Source of the DNA: Thalassobius sp965218685
GTDB lineage: Bacteria; Pseudomonadota; Alphaproteobacteria; Rhodobacterales; Rhodobacteraceae
DNA: 64,000 nt
Direction: 5' to 3'
Assembly: GCF_965218685.1 (NCBI RefSeq)
Contig: NZ_OZ244657.1
Location: forward strand, 3,100,001-3,164,000
The translations under genes and the position numbers were made by a program. Below, in pieces: positions 8,951-15,895 of the stretch. Within the stretch, counting starts at the first letter, position 1, and every line of letters begins with the position of its first letter. The notes below the pieces were generated by a model. That model had not been told where the DNA came from. It made no database searches and worked only from the letters and a program-made list of their open reading frames with translations.

Positions 8951-9267
8951 GCTGAACCCTTGGGGGTCGAGGTCAGAAAACTGCCACGTTCCAACAGTCG
9001 AAACATCGCTTTGCGACGGCGATCCACTTGCGCCGGCGGATTGCCCTGAGCCTTGGTCATCTTTGCCGTAGCATCGAGCAACGAAACCGTTGCCTTTTGA
9101 TCGACATGGCCCAAAGCACCCGCGCTGATGTCAAAGACCATCAGCATCAGTGACCAATAATTGATGCCGGTAGCGGCAGAGTAAGCATGCAAAAAGTGCG
9201 CAAGACTGTCTTCCAACTGGTTGATGATTTCATCATCGTCAGGGCCGATTTCGAATGGCTTAGACAT
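8947..9267 (-). CDS. Phage hypothetical protein
   Basis: 106 residues from the ATG at 9267 (MSKPFEIGPDDDEII). An upstream extension exists but overlaps the primase coding sequence, and an AAGGGGG ribosome site sits at the right distance for this start. The N-terminal part is acidic; a hydrophobic helix (INYWSLMLMVFDISAGALG, about 35-53) is followed by a basic C-terminus (QVDRRRKAMFRLLERG). No family recognised. It lies between and overlaps the primase and methyltransferase genes. Confidence 0.6.
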   Translation of the reverse strand: MSKPFEIGPDDDEIINQLEDSLAHFLHAYSAATGINYWSLMLMVFDISAGALGHVDQKATVSLLDATAKMTKAQGNPPAQVDRRRKAMFRLLERGSFLTSTPKGSA

Positions 9268-10456
9268 CATCACCCCCTTCATCATCAGGGGATGCACCCA
9301 TCAGCACATCATTCAGGTCGACACCTTTGCCTGCGTGAACGATTTTGCCTTCAAGGCCGGGATGCAGGGCCATGGCCCGGCGCAGCCCACATTCCAGCTT
9401 GGCGCGCGTCATCTTAGGGTCGCTGTCGCCATCCATGATGAACACCAGTCGCTTCACCCAGGACGGCGGGACAAAGGCGTCGGAGTCGCTCATGTCCGGC
9501 AGGCCGGAATAGCGCTGGCCCTTCATCTTCTGCATCCGGCCAGACATGTTGCCCAAATCCACACCGGCCCAATAGGCAGCGTTCGGGAACGGGTCGGCGA
9601 CCATCGCCGTCAGCGTCGTTTCGATCCCTTCGCCCATGACCAGCGTGTCAGCGCCTTCAGGGGTGTGCAGGCGAATGGCGCCACCTTGTTTCGATCCCAA
9701 GACCTTTTTCGAAACCTTGGCTTCGCCGTCATGCCAAATCTTGGCTTTACCGTGCGGCGGATTAGGGTCGATCCATGTTCGATGCACAGCGGTCAGCTGA
9801 TTGCGTCGGTTCAGGATTTCCGCAACCATCGCCGGGCCGGTATGAATTGCCTCATAGCGACCATTGATCTTGACCAGATAAGGCAGCTTCGAAACAAAGC
9901 GCAGCGCCATCGGAATGCGCGGCAGTGCTTCAGGTGTGATGCCGCGCGCCTTCAGATATGTCGGAACAACACCTAGGTTCCCATCACGCGCGTTCGCCCA
10001 AAGGCTTCGTGCATTCGCAATGGCCTTCCGGCGAAACTTTGCAGATTGCTGTTCCTGTTCTCTCGCTTGCCGTTCAACCTTTTGCTTTGCAGCGTCTTGG
10101 CGTTTCTGGCGCGCGCGCCGCTGCTCTTCGGTTTCTTCCTTCGGCTTATCGCCGCGCAAGATGGTCAACGCCTCTGGAAAACTGCACTGCTCTACAAACT
10201 GCACCAATGAAATTTGATCGCCGCCGCCATCGGGACACTTTCGGCACAGCCACTGATTGGTGCGCAGATTTATGTTGAATCGATCCACAGGGCCTGACTT
10301 CGGATCATGACCACTGGCGCCGCAGATTGGGCACGGGCCAGACAATTCCCAGCCGTTGCGCCGCAAACCCGCGATGCCAAGACGGTCAATGACCTCCGAC
10401 ATTGAAATCGCCTTGGCTTCCATCAGGCGTGGGTCATCTGGAAAACTCATGGCCAA
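9260..10456 (-). CDS. Toprim-domain phage primase with zinc finger
   Basis: 398 residues. The N-terminal zinc-binding domain has CPICG (about 42-46) and CRKC (about 73-76). A Lys/Arg/Gln-rich coiled-coil stretch follows (EEQRRARQKRQDAAKQKVERQ written here in part, about 113-140). The C-terminal Toprim fold shows LVMGEGIETTLTA near 267-279 with the catalytic Glu, and FIMDGDSDP near 338-346 with the DxD acidic pair. It should synthesise primers for the phage helicase encoded at 5445. Splitting primase and helicase over two genes is common in alphaproteobacterial siphoviruses. Confidence 0.9.
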   Translation of the reverse strand: MAMSFPDDPRLMEAKAISMSEVIDRLGIAGLRRNGWELSGPCPICGASGHDPKSGPVDRFNINLRTNQWLCRKCPDGGGDQISLVQFVEQCSFPEALTILRGDKPKEETEEQRRARQKRQDAAKQKVERQAREQEQQSAKFRRKAIANARSLWANARDGNLGVVPTYLKARGITPEALPRIPMALRFVSKLPYLVKINGRYEAIHTGPAMVAEILNRRNQLTAVHRTWIDPNPPHGKAKIWHDGEAKVSKKVLGSKQGGAIRLHTPEGADTLVMGEGIETTLTAMVADPFPNAAYWAGVDLGNMSGRMQKMKGQRYSGLPDMSDSDAFVPPSWVKRLVFIMDGDSDPKMTRAKLECGLRRAMALHPGLEGKIVHAGKGVDLNDVLMGASPDDEGGDDV

Positions 10457-10510
10457 ACTACCCCCATCTGAATAGCTTCGACCCCAAACCCAGATTGGAA
10501 AGGACGTTTG

Positions 10511-10771
10511 ATGAACAAAGACAGAGAACTGGAATTGGGAAGACTAGCCGGGCAGAACCGGGCATTGATGTCGCTTATGGCGCAGCTGCTGGCCCACGTT
10601 GCGCGGGATTGGGATGAAGACGACGCAGAACAGTTTGTCGAAAACGCTTGCGCCATCATGCCACCCCGCGAACTGTGCGAAGGAAGCCCAAAAAAAGAGG
10701 CTTTCGCGCAAGGATTTTTGGAGATTGCGCAGCAAGTCGAGGGTTTCGCCCTGAACCGCGTTCGCACCTGA
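10511..10771 (+). CDS. Small acidic phage protein on the opposite strand, unknown function
   Basis: 86 residues (MNKDRELELGRLAGQNRALM...). A GGAAAGGACG ribosome site precedes the ATG at 10511. It is rich in Glu, Asp and helical residues and has no Ser/Pro/Arg bias, whereas the minus-strand frames across it do, so this strand is the coding one. It is isolated: the flanking genes on both sides run leftward, so it needs its own promoter, probably within the 50 bases upstream. Function not recognised; possibly a cargo or anti-host protein. Confidence 0.7.
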   Translation: MNKDRELELGRLAGQNRALMSLMAQLLAHVARDWDEDDAEQFVENACAIMPPRELCEGSPKKEAFAQGFLEIAQQVEGFALNRVRT

Positions 10772-10795
10772 TACGTGGGTCATCCTGAAACGACA

Positions 10796-11344
10796 TCAGA
10801 CCTCCCCACCCAGTTCCTTGAACCGCGACAGGAAACGGCCTTTGGCCTCAATCGGTGGCCAAAACTTCAGAATGACATCGGCGGCATCCAGCGCCTGAAC
10901 GGCAGGCCAAATATCGGCATTTCGCATGGCCTGTGCCTGTTCTGCCTTCAACATCTTCAGGTCAGCATCTTTGACCGCCTGCGACATCGGCAGCGACAAT
11001 CCAAACCGACCCAGCACCGCGCGTTCGGCCATGTCCTCGATGCGCTTGTAATCCGGCAGCAACCCCTTCAGCGGCTTGGATATGTCCCCGATGAAAGCTT
11101 CGGGCGCATCATGCATTAGCGCCTCAAAGGCGAATTCTGGCGGCACGATGTAGCTGGCATGCACCGAATGTTCGGCAACGGAATAAAAGTTCCGGCACTG
11201 GCCCGTGAAGCGGCAGATGTTCGACAGGCCGTGCGCAATCTCCTCGATGGTAAAGTCGGACGATTCCGGGTCTTCAAAGTCGAAATATGCACCTGTGCGG
11301 CACAGTATAGTCGGCCCGACGATATGCTTTACCTTGGATGTCAT
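10796..11344 (-). CDS. HD-domain phosphohydrolase (YfbR-like 5'-nucleotidase)
   Basis: 182 residues from ATG at 11344, which overlaps the previous stop (ATGA). The HD metal site is visible: NFYSVAEHSVHASYI (first His), FEALMHDAPEAFIGD (His-Asp pair near residues 77-91) and a later Asp in AVKDADLKMLKAEQ. Family members hydrolyse deoxynucleoside monophosphates; in phages they adjust the nucleotide pool. The segment GDISKPLK after the HD is typical of this subfamily. Confidence 0.85.
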   Translation of the reverse strand: MTSKVKHIVGPTILCRTGAYFDFEDPESSDFTIEEIAHGLSNICRFTGQCRNFYSVAEHSVHASYIVPPEFAFEALMHDAPEAFIGDISKPLKGLLPDYKRIEDMAERAVLGRFGLSLPMSQAVKDADLKMLKAEQAQAMRNADIWPAVQALDAADVILKFWPPIEAKGRFLSRFKELGGEV

Positions 11345-11658
11345 GTGCGCTGCCCCTCTGATTTTGCTTGTTTCCACGCCTCAAACCGATGCGCTGCGGC
11401 CAAGGCGAAATAGCGTTCCGTTTCCCAGCGAAGCCGGGTCATGGCGTTGTCCTGCGGTCTGCCGCGTTCGGCAGAGGCCAGCACGTCAGCCGCGGCCTTC
11501 AGCTGCGCCATGGCCGATGCACAGCCCTCGCAATCCGGCAGCACATCGCGGATGATGCTGACCCACATCGGGAAATTCTCATTGCGAACGGTCATCATGC
11601 TCAGATGCGCACAGGCGGCGACCAGACAGCGTTCGGCAGAGGCGGTTCGATTGCTCAT
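11341..11658 (-). CDS. Phage hypothetical protein
   Basis: 105 residues (MSNRTASAERCLVAACAHL...). Helical, with three cysteines (CLVAACAHL and DCEGCASAM) and a basic C-terminus. It overlaps both neighbours by four bases, so it is an integral part of the leftward operon. No family recognised. Confidence 0.65.
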   Translation of the reverse strand: MSNRTASAERCLVAACAHLSMMTVRNENFPMWVSIIRDVLPDCEGCASAMAQLKAAADVLASAERGRPQDNAMTRLRWETERYFALAAAHRFEAWKQAKSEGQRT

Positions 11659-11969
11659 TGCAGGTCCGCCCGTTTCTGCCAGTCAAAGAGCGGCGCGCCG
11701 TCTGTGACCTCTTGCGTATCTTGGCGCGGTATCCGGTTCACCCAGGTCGACACGAAATCCTGCAGGCCATGGCCCGCCGTCACCGGGTCGCGTTCACTTT
11801 GCACAAGGAAATCGGCCACTGCGGTGCAAGCCGCTTCATCGCGCGGCACCAAGCGAAGGGTAGCGATGGCCAGATCCATGCGGGACCGCAACGATGTTTG
11901 ACCGCATTTCGCGCCCATGGCGGCGGCGGTGGCGCTCAGCCCGAATGCAACGACAGGGTTCTGGGTCAT
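11655..11969 (-). CDS. Phage hypothetical protein
   Basis: 104 residues (MTQNPVVAFGLSATAAAMG...). Possibly an N-terminal helix, then a mixed region ending in LFDWQKRADLQ. Four-base overlaps with the neighbouring genes on both sides support translation. No family recognised. Confidence 0.6.
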   Translation of the reverse strand: MTQNPVVAFGLSATAAAMGAKCGQTSLRSRMDLAIATLRLVPRDEAACTAVADFLVQSERDPVTAGHGLQDFVSTWVNRIPRQDTQEVTDGAPLFDWQKRADLQ

Positions 11970-12754
11970 GCCGCGCCCCCCTTCTCGGCAGCATCGCTTT
12001 GCGATGCGCCTGTCAGGCTACGCGCCCCTGCCGGGGGCGCTTGATCAAACAATGGCGCCGGGGCCAGTTCGGTTTCCGCAATCGGATAGTCGCGGGCTTG
12101 TTCTAAACGGGTGCGACAAGGCGCAATCCAGTCAAAGGCGGTGCCGGTCGCGCCGTCCTTCAGCCAGACAATCCAGCAATAGCTGGTGGCGGATGATGCT
12201 TCCTTGTCCAACCGGCCCTTCACCAGCGGCACCCGTTCCACGAATTGCAGAACCAGCGCGGGTGGCGTGGGCGTGAACAGTGATCGATGGCGTTCCTTGC
12301 CTTCCAGAAACGCAGTGCGGACAAAAACCGCGACACCGACCTGAACGCGCATCAGGGCTGTACGGATGAACTCTTCACCCATGCGGAACGGTGGGTTGGT
12401 GATGATCCAGTCCACCGCATCTTTCTCGCCGGTGAATTCTTGCGGCGCGGGCATGAACCGGGACGGGTGATCCCACGAACACAGGAAATCGCAGACATCA
12501 TCCTGCGCCGGGAAGGCGTCGGTGTAGTCATGCACATCGCTGGCATAGACACGGTCAAAATATTCACCCAGCGGGCGGGCCATATGGCCTTCGCCGCAGG
12601 CCGGTTCCCAGACATGCAGCAGGTGAAGCGGCGACAGCGCCATAAGCCGTTCGCACAGCGCGCGCGTGGCCCAAGGCGGTGTTGGGAAATAATCAAGGCT
12701 GTCATGGGGTTCATGACGGCGCTGCATCACAGCGGTGGAACGGTTCGCGCTCAT
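11966..12754 (-). CDS. SAM-dependent DNA methyltransferase, adenine type
   Basis: 262 residues from the ATG at 12754, preceded by a G-rich ribosome site; a longer frame to 12925 exists but its extra residues look non-coding. SAM-binding motif I is VWEPACGEGHMARPLGEYF (about 44-62), followed by VYASDVHDY (motif II). The catalytic motif is IITNPPF (NPPF, about 116-122), the mark of N6-adenine or N4-cytosine enzymes. The C-terminal part after DWIAPC is Pro/Ala-rich and variable. With the cytosine methyltransferase at 7349, it gives the phage two modification activities. Confidence 0.85.
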   Translation of the reverse strand: MSANRSTAVMQRRHEPHDSLDYFPTPPWATRALCERLMALSPLHLLHVWEPACGEGHMARPLGEYFDRVYASDVHDYTDAFPAQDDVCDFLCSWDHPSRFMPAPQEFTGEKDAVDWIITNPPFRMGEEFIRTALMRVQVGVAVFVRTAFLEGKERHRSLFTPTPPALVLQFVERVPLVKGRLDKEASSATSYCWIVWLKDGATGTAFDWIAPCRTRLEQARDYPIAETELAPAPLFDQAPPAGARSLTGASQSDAAEKGGAA

Positions 12755-12978
12755 GATGCCCCCCCCCGGACGACCGGAAAAATGCGGGCGACACCGGCAT
12801 GATGCCGCCCGCAGTCCAACAGGGAGGTAAAGGGGGCACTCAGATGCGGACGGCCACGCCCCCTTGCGGTATGGCCCAGCCCCGCACGAAACGCGCTGGT
12901 GCCCGCAGGTCTCGGATGCTGACATCCCCGCAAGCGCACCCTATGGTGGCGGGGATTCGGATTTAGGGAGGGATTCAG

Positions 12979-13344
12979 ATGAAGAAGATTTTCGCAGTGA
13001 TGGCTGGAGCGGTGCTTTCGCTGAGCGCATGCATGGCTCCAATTGCTGAGCGGAAACTTGTGCCGATGACAAGAACGCAGATTCAGGAGGTTGAGCGCGC
13101 CGTAGCCTACAAGTTGAAAGACCCAAGTTCCGCTCAGTTCAGGGAAATACGGATGATCGAACGCACCCACCAAGATGGCACGGTCAGCACACTGGTTTGC
13201 GGCCAAGTCAATGGAAAGAACTCGTTCGGTGGGTATGTTGGCTTCACCACCTTCAACGGTGTGTTCAATGGCAACGCCTTCAAACCAAATGGCATTGGAA
13301 CACCCGACAACAGCTGGCTCTATGAAGCCACCTGCAACGCCTAG
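12979..13344 (+). CDS. Small lipoprotein, prophage cargo
   Basis: 121 residues with a lipoprotein signal: MKKIFAVMAGAVLSLSAC, the lipobox LSAC putting Cys18 at the lipid attachment site. A GGGAGGG ribosome site precedes the ATG. The mature part has VAYKLKDPSSAQFREI, a motif seen in many small alphaproteobacterial secreted proteins, and a Gly/Asn/Phe-rich stretch (FGGYVGFTTFNGVFNGNAF). The gene is transcribed against the surrounding leftward operon and is followed by a perfect inverted repeat, so it looks like an independently expressed lysogenic-conversion gene. A surface role such as phage exclusion is speculative. Confidence 0.8.
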   Translation: MKKIFAVMAGAVLSLSACMAPIAERKLVPMTRTQIQEVERAVAYKLKDPSSAQFREIRMIERTHQDGTVSTLVCGQVNGKNSFGGYVGFTTFNGVFNGNAFKPNGIGTPDNSWLYEATCNA

Positions 13345-13366
13345 GTCTGCCTCGCACTTACTTCTA

Positions 13367-13392
13367 CGGACAAAAGCCCGTACTTTTGTCCG
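13367..13392. promoter_or_regulatory. Perfect 10-bp inverted repeat after the lipoprotein gene
   Basis: Arms CGGACAAAAG (13367-13376) and CTTTTGTCCG (13383-13392) are separated by CCCGTA. It could end lipoprotein transcription, although an A-run rather than a T-run follows on the plus strand. The same CTTTTGTCCG word recurs in degenerate form inside the adjacent gene at 13,711..13,799, so it may instead be a protein-binding site. Confidence 0.5.
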
Positions 13393-13427
13393 GTCGAGTG
13401 AAAAAAAAGAGCACCCCACCATCGCCA

Positions 13428-13895
13428 TCACTCCGCCGCGAACAACATGCGCGGCGCGGCCACGGGATGTTCATTGACCGCGATGGCGACATGTCCACCA
13501 TTGGCACCAGTTTCGCCCTTCCACCATTTGCGGGCGGTGCGCTCAGACACGCCAAACACCTGCTGCACATGGTTCAGATCGCGATAGTTGGCTCGGATAT
13601 AAGCCTGCCAGCGGTCGGGAAACTCACGATGAACCCGGTGCGGGTCATAGACGGGGACCGAATCACCCCGGCCCAAAATCGCGTTATGGGCGGCATGCGG
13701 GAAGCTGTCAGACTTTTGTGCGGACACATTTTCCGAACGGCACTTTTGGCCGACATCTTGTCCGCCCTTTTGTTCGAACCTTTGTCCGCGCAAAAGTCCT
13801 CTGTCGGCCAACCCCTTGACCGTGTCAGCGTCTGGGTATGACGAACCATCGCTATACACGACGACAATTTGGGGCTGATCCGAACGCTCATTCAT
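13428..13895 (-). CDS. Phage regulator-like protein with C-terminal helix-turn-helix
   Basis: 155 residues. The C-terminal half contains NHVQQVFGVSERTARKWWKG (about 109-128), a helix-turn-helix, followed by GGHVAIAVNEHP, as in phage Cro-proximal regulators. The middle (about 38-65) is a low-complexity Gln/Lys/Ser stretch encoded by degenerate copies of a CTTTTGTCCG-like word. The start overlaps the stop of the upstream Cro-like gene by four bases. It likely controls early leftward transcription; this is inferred from fold and place. Confidence 0.65.
   Translation of the reverse strand: MNERSDQPQIVVVYSDGSSYPDADTVKGLADRGLLRGQRFEQKGGQDVGQKCRSENVSAQKSDSFPHAAHNAILGRGDSVPVYDPHRVHREFPDRWQAYIRANYRDLNHVQQVFGVSERTARKWWKGETGANGGHVAIAVNEHPVAAPRMLFAAE
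13711..13799. repeat. Degenerate tandem CTTTTG(T)CCG-like repeats inside a regulator gene
   Basis: About seven loosely spaced units (11 to 16 bases apart) share the words CTTTTG and (T)CCG or CGGACA: for example CTTTTGTGCGGACA, CTTTTGGCCGACA, CTTGTCCGCC, CTTTTGTTCGAAC and CTTTGTCCGCG, then an inverted CAAAAGTCC. The same core forms the perfect palindrome at 13,367. Confidence 0.6.
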
Positions 13896-14116
13896 GCTGC
13901 ATTTACCTCAGCAGGAATGTCTGGCCGGTTCGTTTCCATGTGATTGCGAACACGAATAACGACGCTTGTTGTTGCATCTCCCCCGCCGACCAGACGGTTG
14001 AAAAAGTCCGCGTTGCCTGTCGCCCGTTTAGAAAGGGTCTTCAAATCGACACCAGTGTCATCGGAAAACTGCCGCATTTCTGCGATAAGGTCGTTGATGA
14101 TCTTGCGCTCATGCAT
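13892..14116 (-). CDS. Cro-like small phage regulator
   Basis: 74 residues (MHERKIINDLIAEMRQFSDD...). The pattern DDTGVDLKTLSKRATGNADFFNRLVGGGDAT fits a compact helix-turn-helix where the recognition segment picks a target (NADFFNRL). It is the first leftward gene, divergent from the XRE repressor, with paired operators between them: the classic place of Cro. It overlaps the next gene by four bases. Confidence 0.7.
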   Translation of the reverse strand: MHERKIINDLIAEMRQFSDDTGVDLKTLSKRATGNADFFNRLVGGGDATTSVVIRVRNHMETNRPDIPAEVNAA

Positions 14117-14134
14117 CTTGCGCCCCTAGCAATT

Positions 14135-14179
14135 GGTAATTTATTACCCACTAATCGGGTAATTTATATCCGTTGTCAA
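14135..14179. promoter_or_regulatory. Right operator pair and leftward early promoter
   Basis: Two 14-bp sites lie between the divergent regulators. The first, at 14135-14148, is a perfect palindrome GGTAAT-TT-ATTACC. The second, at 14158-14171, is GGTAAT-TT-ATATCC. On the minus strand a TTGACA -35 box is at 14179-14174 and a weak -10-like GATTAG follows after 17 bases, so both sites would sit on or beside this promoter and allow repressor/Cro competition. Confidence 0.75.
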
Positions 14180-14207
14180 GCATCCTGTGACGCATGAGAA
14201 TTGGCAC

Positions 14208-14540
14208 ATGACTTTAACGGACCAATTTCGCGCCAATTTGCGGGCTGCACTTGATGAAAAAGGCGCACCATCCGCCCGCGCCCTGTCGCTTGCGGCAGGC
14301 GGCAGCGAAAGCATGGTCCGGCAAATTCTCAGCGGCGCCTCAAAGAGTCCAAGGCTCGAAACCATCGAAGACCTAGCGGAAGCGCTTGGCCGAACCCCTC
14401 AAAGCCTCATTTTCGGTGACGCAAGGCCAGTTATCGAGGAACGCCTACTTGCTGCTTTCCGGTCTTTACCCGCTGATCGTCGCCTTGATTGGCTTGAACG
14501 CGCCGAACAAGCGCTTGACCGTCAGAGCAAATCAGACTGA
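14208..14540 (+). CDS. XRE-family phage repressor (CI-like, short form)
   Basis: 110 residues from ATG at 14208; an in-frame GTG at 14187 would add seven residues but lies closer to the operator. A helix-turn-helix of the XRE type spans about residues 18-60 (ARALSLAAGGSESMVRQILS then PRLETIEDLAEALGRTPQSLIF). The remaining 40 residues (EERLLAAFRSLPADRRLDWLERAEQ) probably form a dimerisation helix. It lacks the peptidase domain of LexA/CI-type repressors, so induction by RecA-stimulated self-cleavage is unlikely. It should bind the four GGTAAT-type operators. Confidence 0.85.
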   Translation: MTLTDQFRANLRAALDEKGAPSARALSLAAGGSESMVRQILSGASKSPRLETIEDLAEALGRTPQSLIFGDARPVIEERLLAAFRSLPADRRLDWLERAEQALDRQSKSD

Positions 14541-14616
14541 AAGCCAGATCAACCAGTTCGGCATCATTCAGCAGCGAAATTGCCGCCTGGAACTTCTTTT
14601 CTTCCACCTCAGACAT
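14431..14616 (-). CDS. Possible small gene antisense to the repressor 3' end
   Basis: 61 residues (MSEVEEKKFQAAISLLNDAE...). An AAAGGA ribosome site lies eight bases before the ATG at 14616. The first 25 residues are encoded in otherwise empty sequence and are helix-friendly and charged, unlike a chance frame. The last 36 overlap the repressor gene in antisense, and this part (DDQRVKTGKQQVGVPR) may be an accident of the repressor codons. Either a short antisense-overlapping phage gene or chance. Confidence 0.35.
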   Translation of the reverse strand: MSEVEEKKFQAAISLLNDAELVDLAFSLICSDGQALVRRVQANQGDDQRVKTGKQQVGVPR

Positions 14617-14706
14617 GGAACATCCTTTCACTAAATTCGCACAACCTGTGCGGGACGTTCATTGCGGCTCGCTCTCGCGTAGATTCGCAATGTGGATCGC
14701 GACATT

Positions 14707-14750
14707 GGTAATAAATTATCTATTCAGTTGACAATTGGTAATCTTTTACC
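14707..14750. promoter_or_regulatory. Second operator pair and rightward promoter of the integrase operon
   Basis: Two further copies of the 14-bp operator: GGTAAT-AA-ATTATC at 14707-14720 and GGTAAT-CT-TTTACC at 14737-14750. A TTGACA -35 box at 14728-14733 precedes the second site, and a weak -10 (CTATGC) follows after 17 bases, so the second operator fills the promoter spacer. The ATG of the first gene is at 14778 behind an AAAGGAGG ribosome site. Repressor binding would shut off this operon. Confidence 0.75.
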
Positions 14751-14777
14751 CTATGCCTTCTCAAAAAGGAGGCTTCC

Positions 14778-15155
14778 ATGCAGCAAGACCTACGTACCAT
14801 CGCAGCCGCGACCCTGGTTCAGCCACTCACCCCGCGTGAACTGGTGACCGATGAAAACCTGCGCATGCTGGCCAAGGGAGAACCAGACTGGCAGCGCGGT
14901 GTTATCTCCGAAGAATTCCAGTCGATGCTGGTCATGGTGCTGCCTGACATCTGCGGCGAACTGATGTCCTACCGGGCTGCGGCACGTCTTGACCCAGCCC
15001 TGCCAGCCACCGGCGTCGATGATGACCCCATCGAACGCATCGAGGGTCTGACCCAATACGCCTGTGATGAACTGGCCGAAACCAATGTGCGCATGGCCAC
15101 CTTGGAAGAGCGCACGGCAGAAATCCTGTCACATTTGAAAGGGGCTGCAGCATGA
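14778..15155 (+). CDS. Phage hypothetical protein, first gene of the rightward operon
   Basis: 125 residues (MQQDLRTIAAATLVQPLTPREL...). Strong ribosome site AAAAAGGAGG. Mostly helical; the C-terminus (ETNVRMATLEERTAEILSHL) looks like a short coiled coil. It starts the operon controlled by the left operator pair and overlaps the next gene by four bases. No family recognised. Confidence 0.7.
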   Translation: MQQDLRTIAAATLVQPLTPRELVTDENLRMLAKGEPDWQRGVISEEFQSMLVMVLPDICGELMSYRAAARLDPALPATGVDDDPIERIEGLTQYACDELAETNVRMATLEERTAEILSHLKGAAA

Positions 15156-15427
15156 CACCCCATCTGGATTTCCCCCGAATAGCTGAGGCGCTTGCCCTTC
15201 TGGAAATCTGCAGCGCTGATGCGCAACTGCTGCACCTGAAGAACCTCTGCGAAAACAATGGCGTTTGGACCGTTCCGCAGGATCACAGTCGCTACAGCCC
15301 CGTGCTGTATGAAGTGTCCCTGTTTGGCGTCCCCGCTATCTCCGATGACATCGAACGTTTACCCGACAACTGGATGCGCGCTGCTCGCAACATCCTGCGC
15401 GGCCTTCCTGCAAAGGATGCAGCCTGA
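15152..15427 (+). CDS. Phage hypothetical protein
   Basis: 91 residues (MTPHLDFPRIAEALALLEIC...). The segment NNGVWTVPQDHSRYSPVLYEVSLFGV lies in the middle. Overlaps the preceding gene (ATGA) and the next possible start (TGATG). No family recognised. Confidence 0.65.
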   Translation: MTPHLDFPRIAEALALLEICSADAQLLHLKNLCENNGVWTVPQDHSRYSPVLYEVSLFGVPAISDDIERLPDNWMRAARNILRGLPAKDAA

Positions 15428-15795
15428 TGTTTGCAACTCGAAAACCGACCCCGTTGAACACTGCCTGTGATTCTGCCTCCGGGGTCGGGCAACCCGCCGG
15501 GGGCGTGGCATCCCACGTCCCCGGATTTTTCAGAACACTTTGCCGCGGGCTGTTGGGGCCAGCCCGGACCGGGGCGCGCACGGATGCCATCACTCACGAC
15601 AACAAAACACCGTGCGCGCCCATAGAGAATTCCCGAACCGTGCTTGGTCAGGGGCGCAAGTGCAGCTTCGCTGACCCCATGCTGTATGAGTGCCACGCGG
15701 AAGGGGATGCTGTCTGCCGTCATAAACCGAAAGGTGTTGGCGGCAGACAGCCCAACATCAGCCGCAGCCTGAAGGAATTGCGCGATGCCAAATAA
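15427..15795 (+). CDS. Possible phage protein, uncertain
   Basis: 122 residues if translated from the ATG overlapping the preceding stop. The first 50 residues are Gly/Ala/Arg/Pro-rich and unconvincing; the second half (ECHAEGDAVCRHKPKGVGG and NISRSLKELRDAK) looks more like protein. Its stop lies within the start region of the next small gene, in keeping with the operon style. It may be a real gene or merely a permitted open frame. Confidence 0.4.
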   Translation: MFATRKPTPLNTACDSASGVGQPAGGVASHVPGFFRTLCRGLLGPARTGARTDAITHDNKTPCAPIENSRTVLGQGRKCSFADPMLYECHAEGDAVCRHKPKGVGGRQPNISRSLKELRDAK

Positions 15796-15895
15796 GTTCT
15801 TGCACGGCAACGGCTTCAACTGCCCCGCATGCCAGCTGCGCCGGGAAACCGCTCTGTTGGATTTTCGTTCGGGCGGCAGAGGGGTGCGGACATGA
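15785..15895 (+). CDS. 36-residue zinc-knuckle-like microprotein
   Basis: MPNKFLHGNGFNCPACQLRR starts at 15785. A CPAC pair (residues 13-16) suggests half of a zinc knuckle. The stop TGA overlaps the next ATG (ATGA), coupling it to another CxxC microprotein. Function unknown; the two may fold together. Confidence 0.45.
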   Translation: MPNKFLHGNGFNCPACQLRRETALLDFRSGGRGVRT

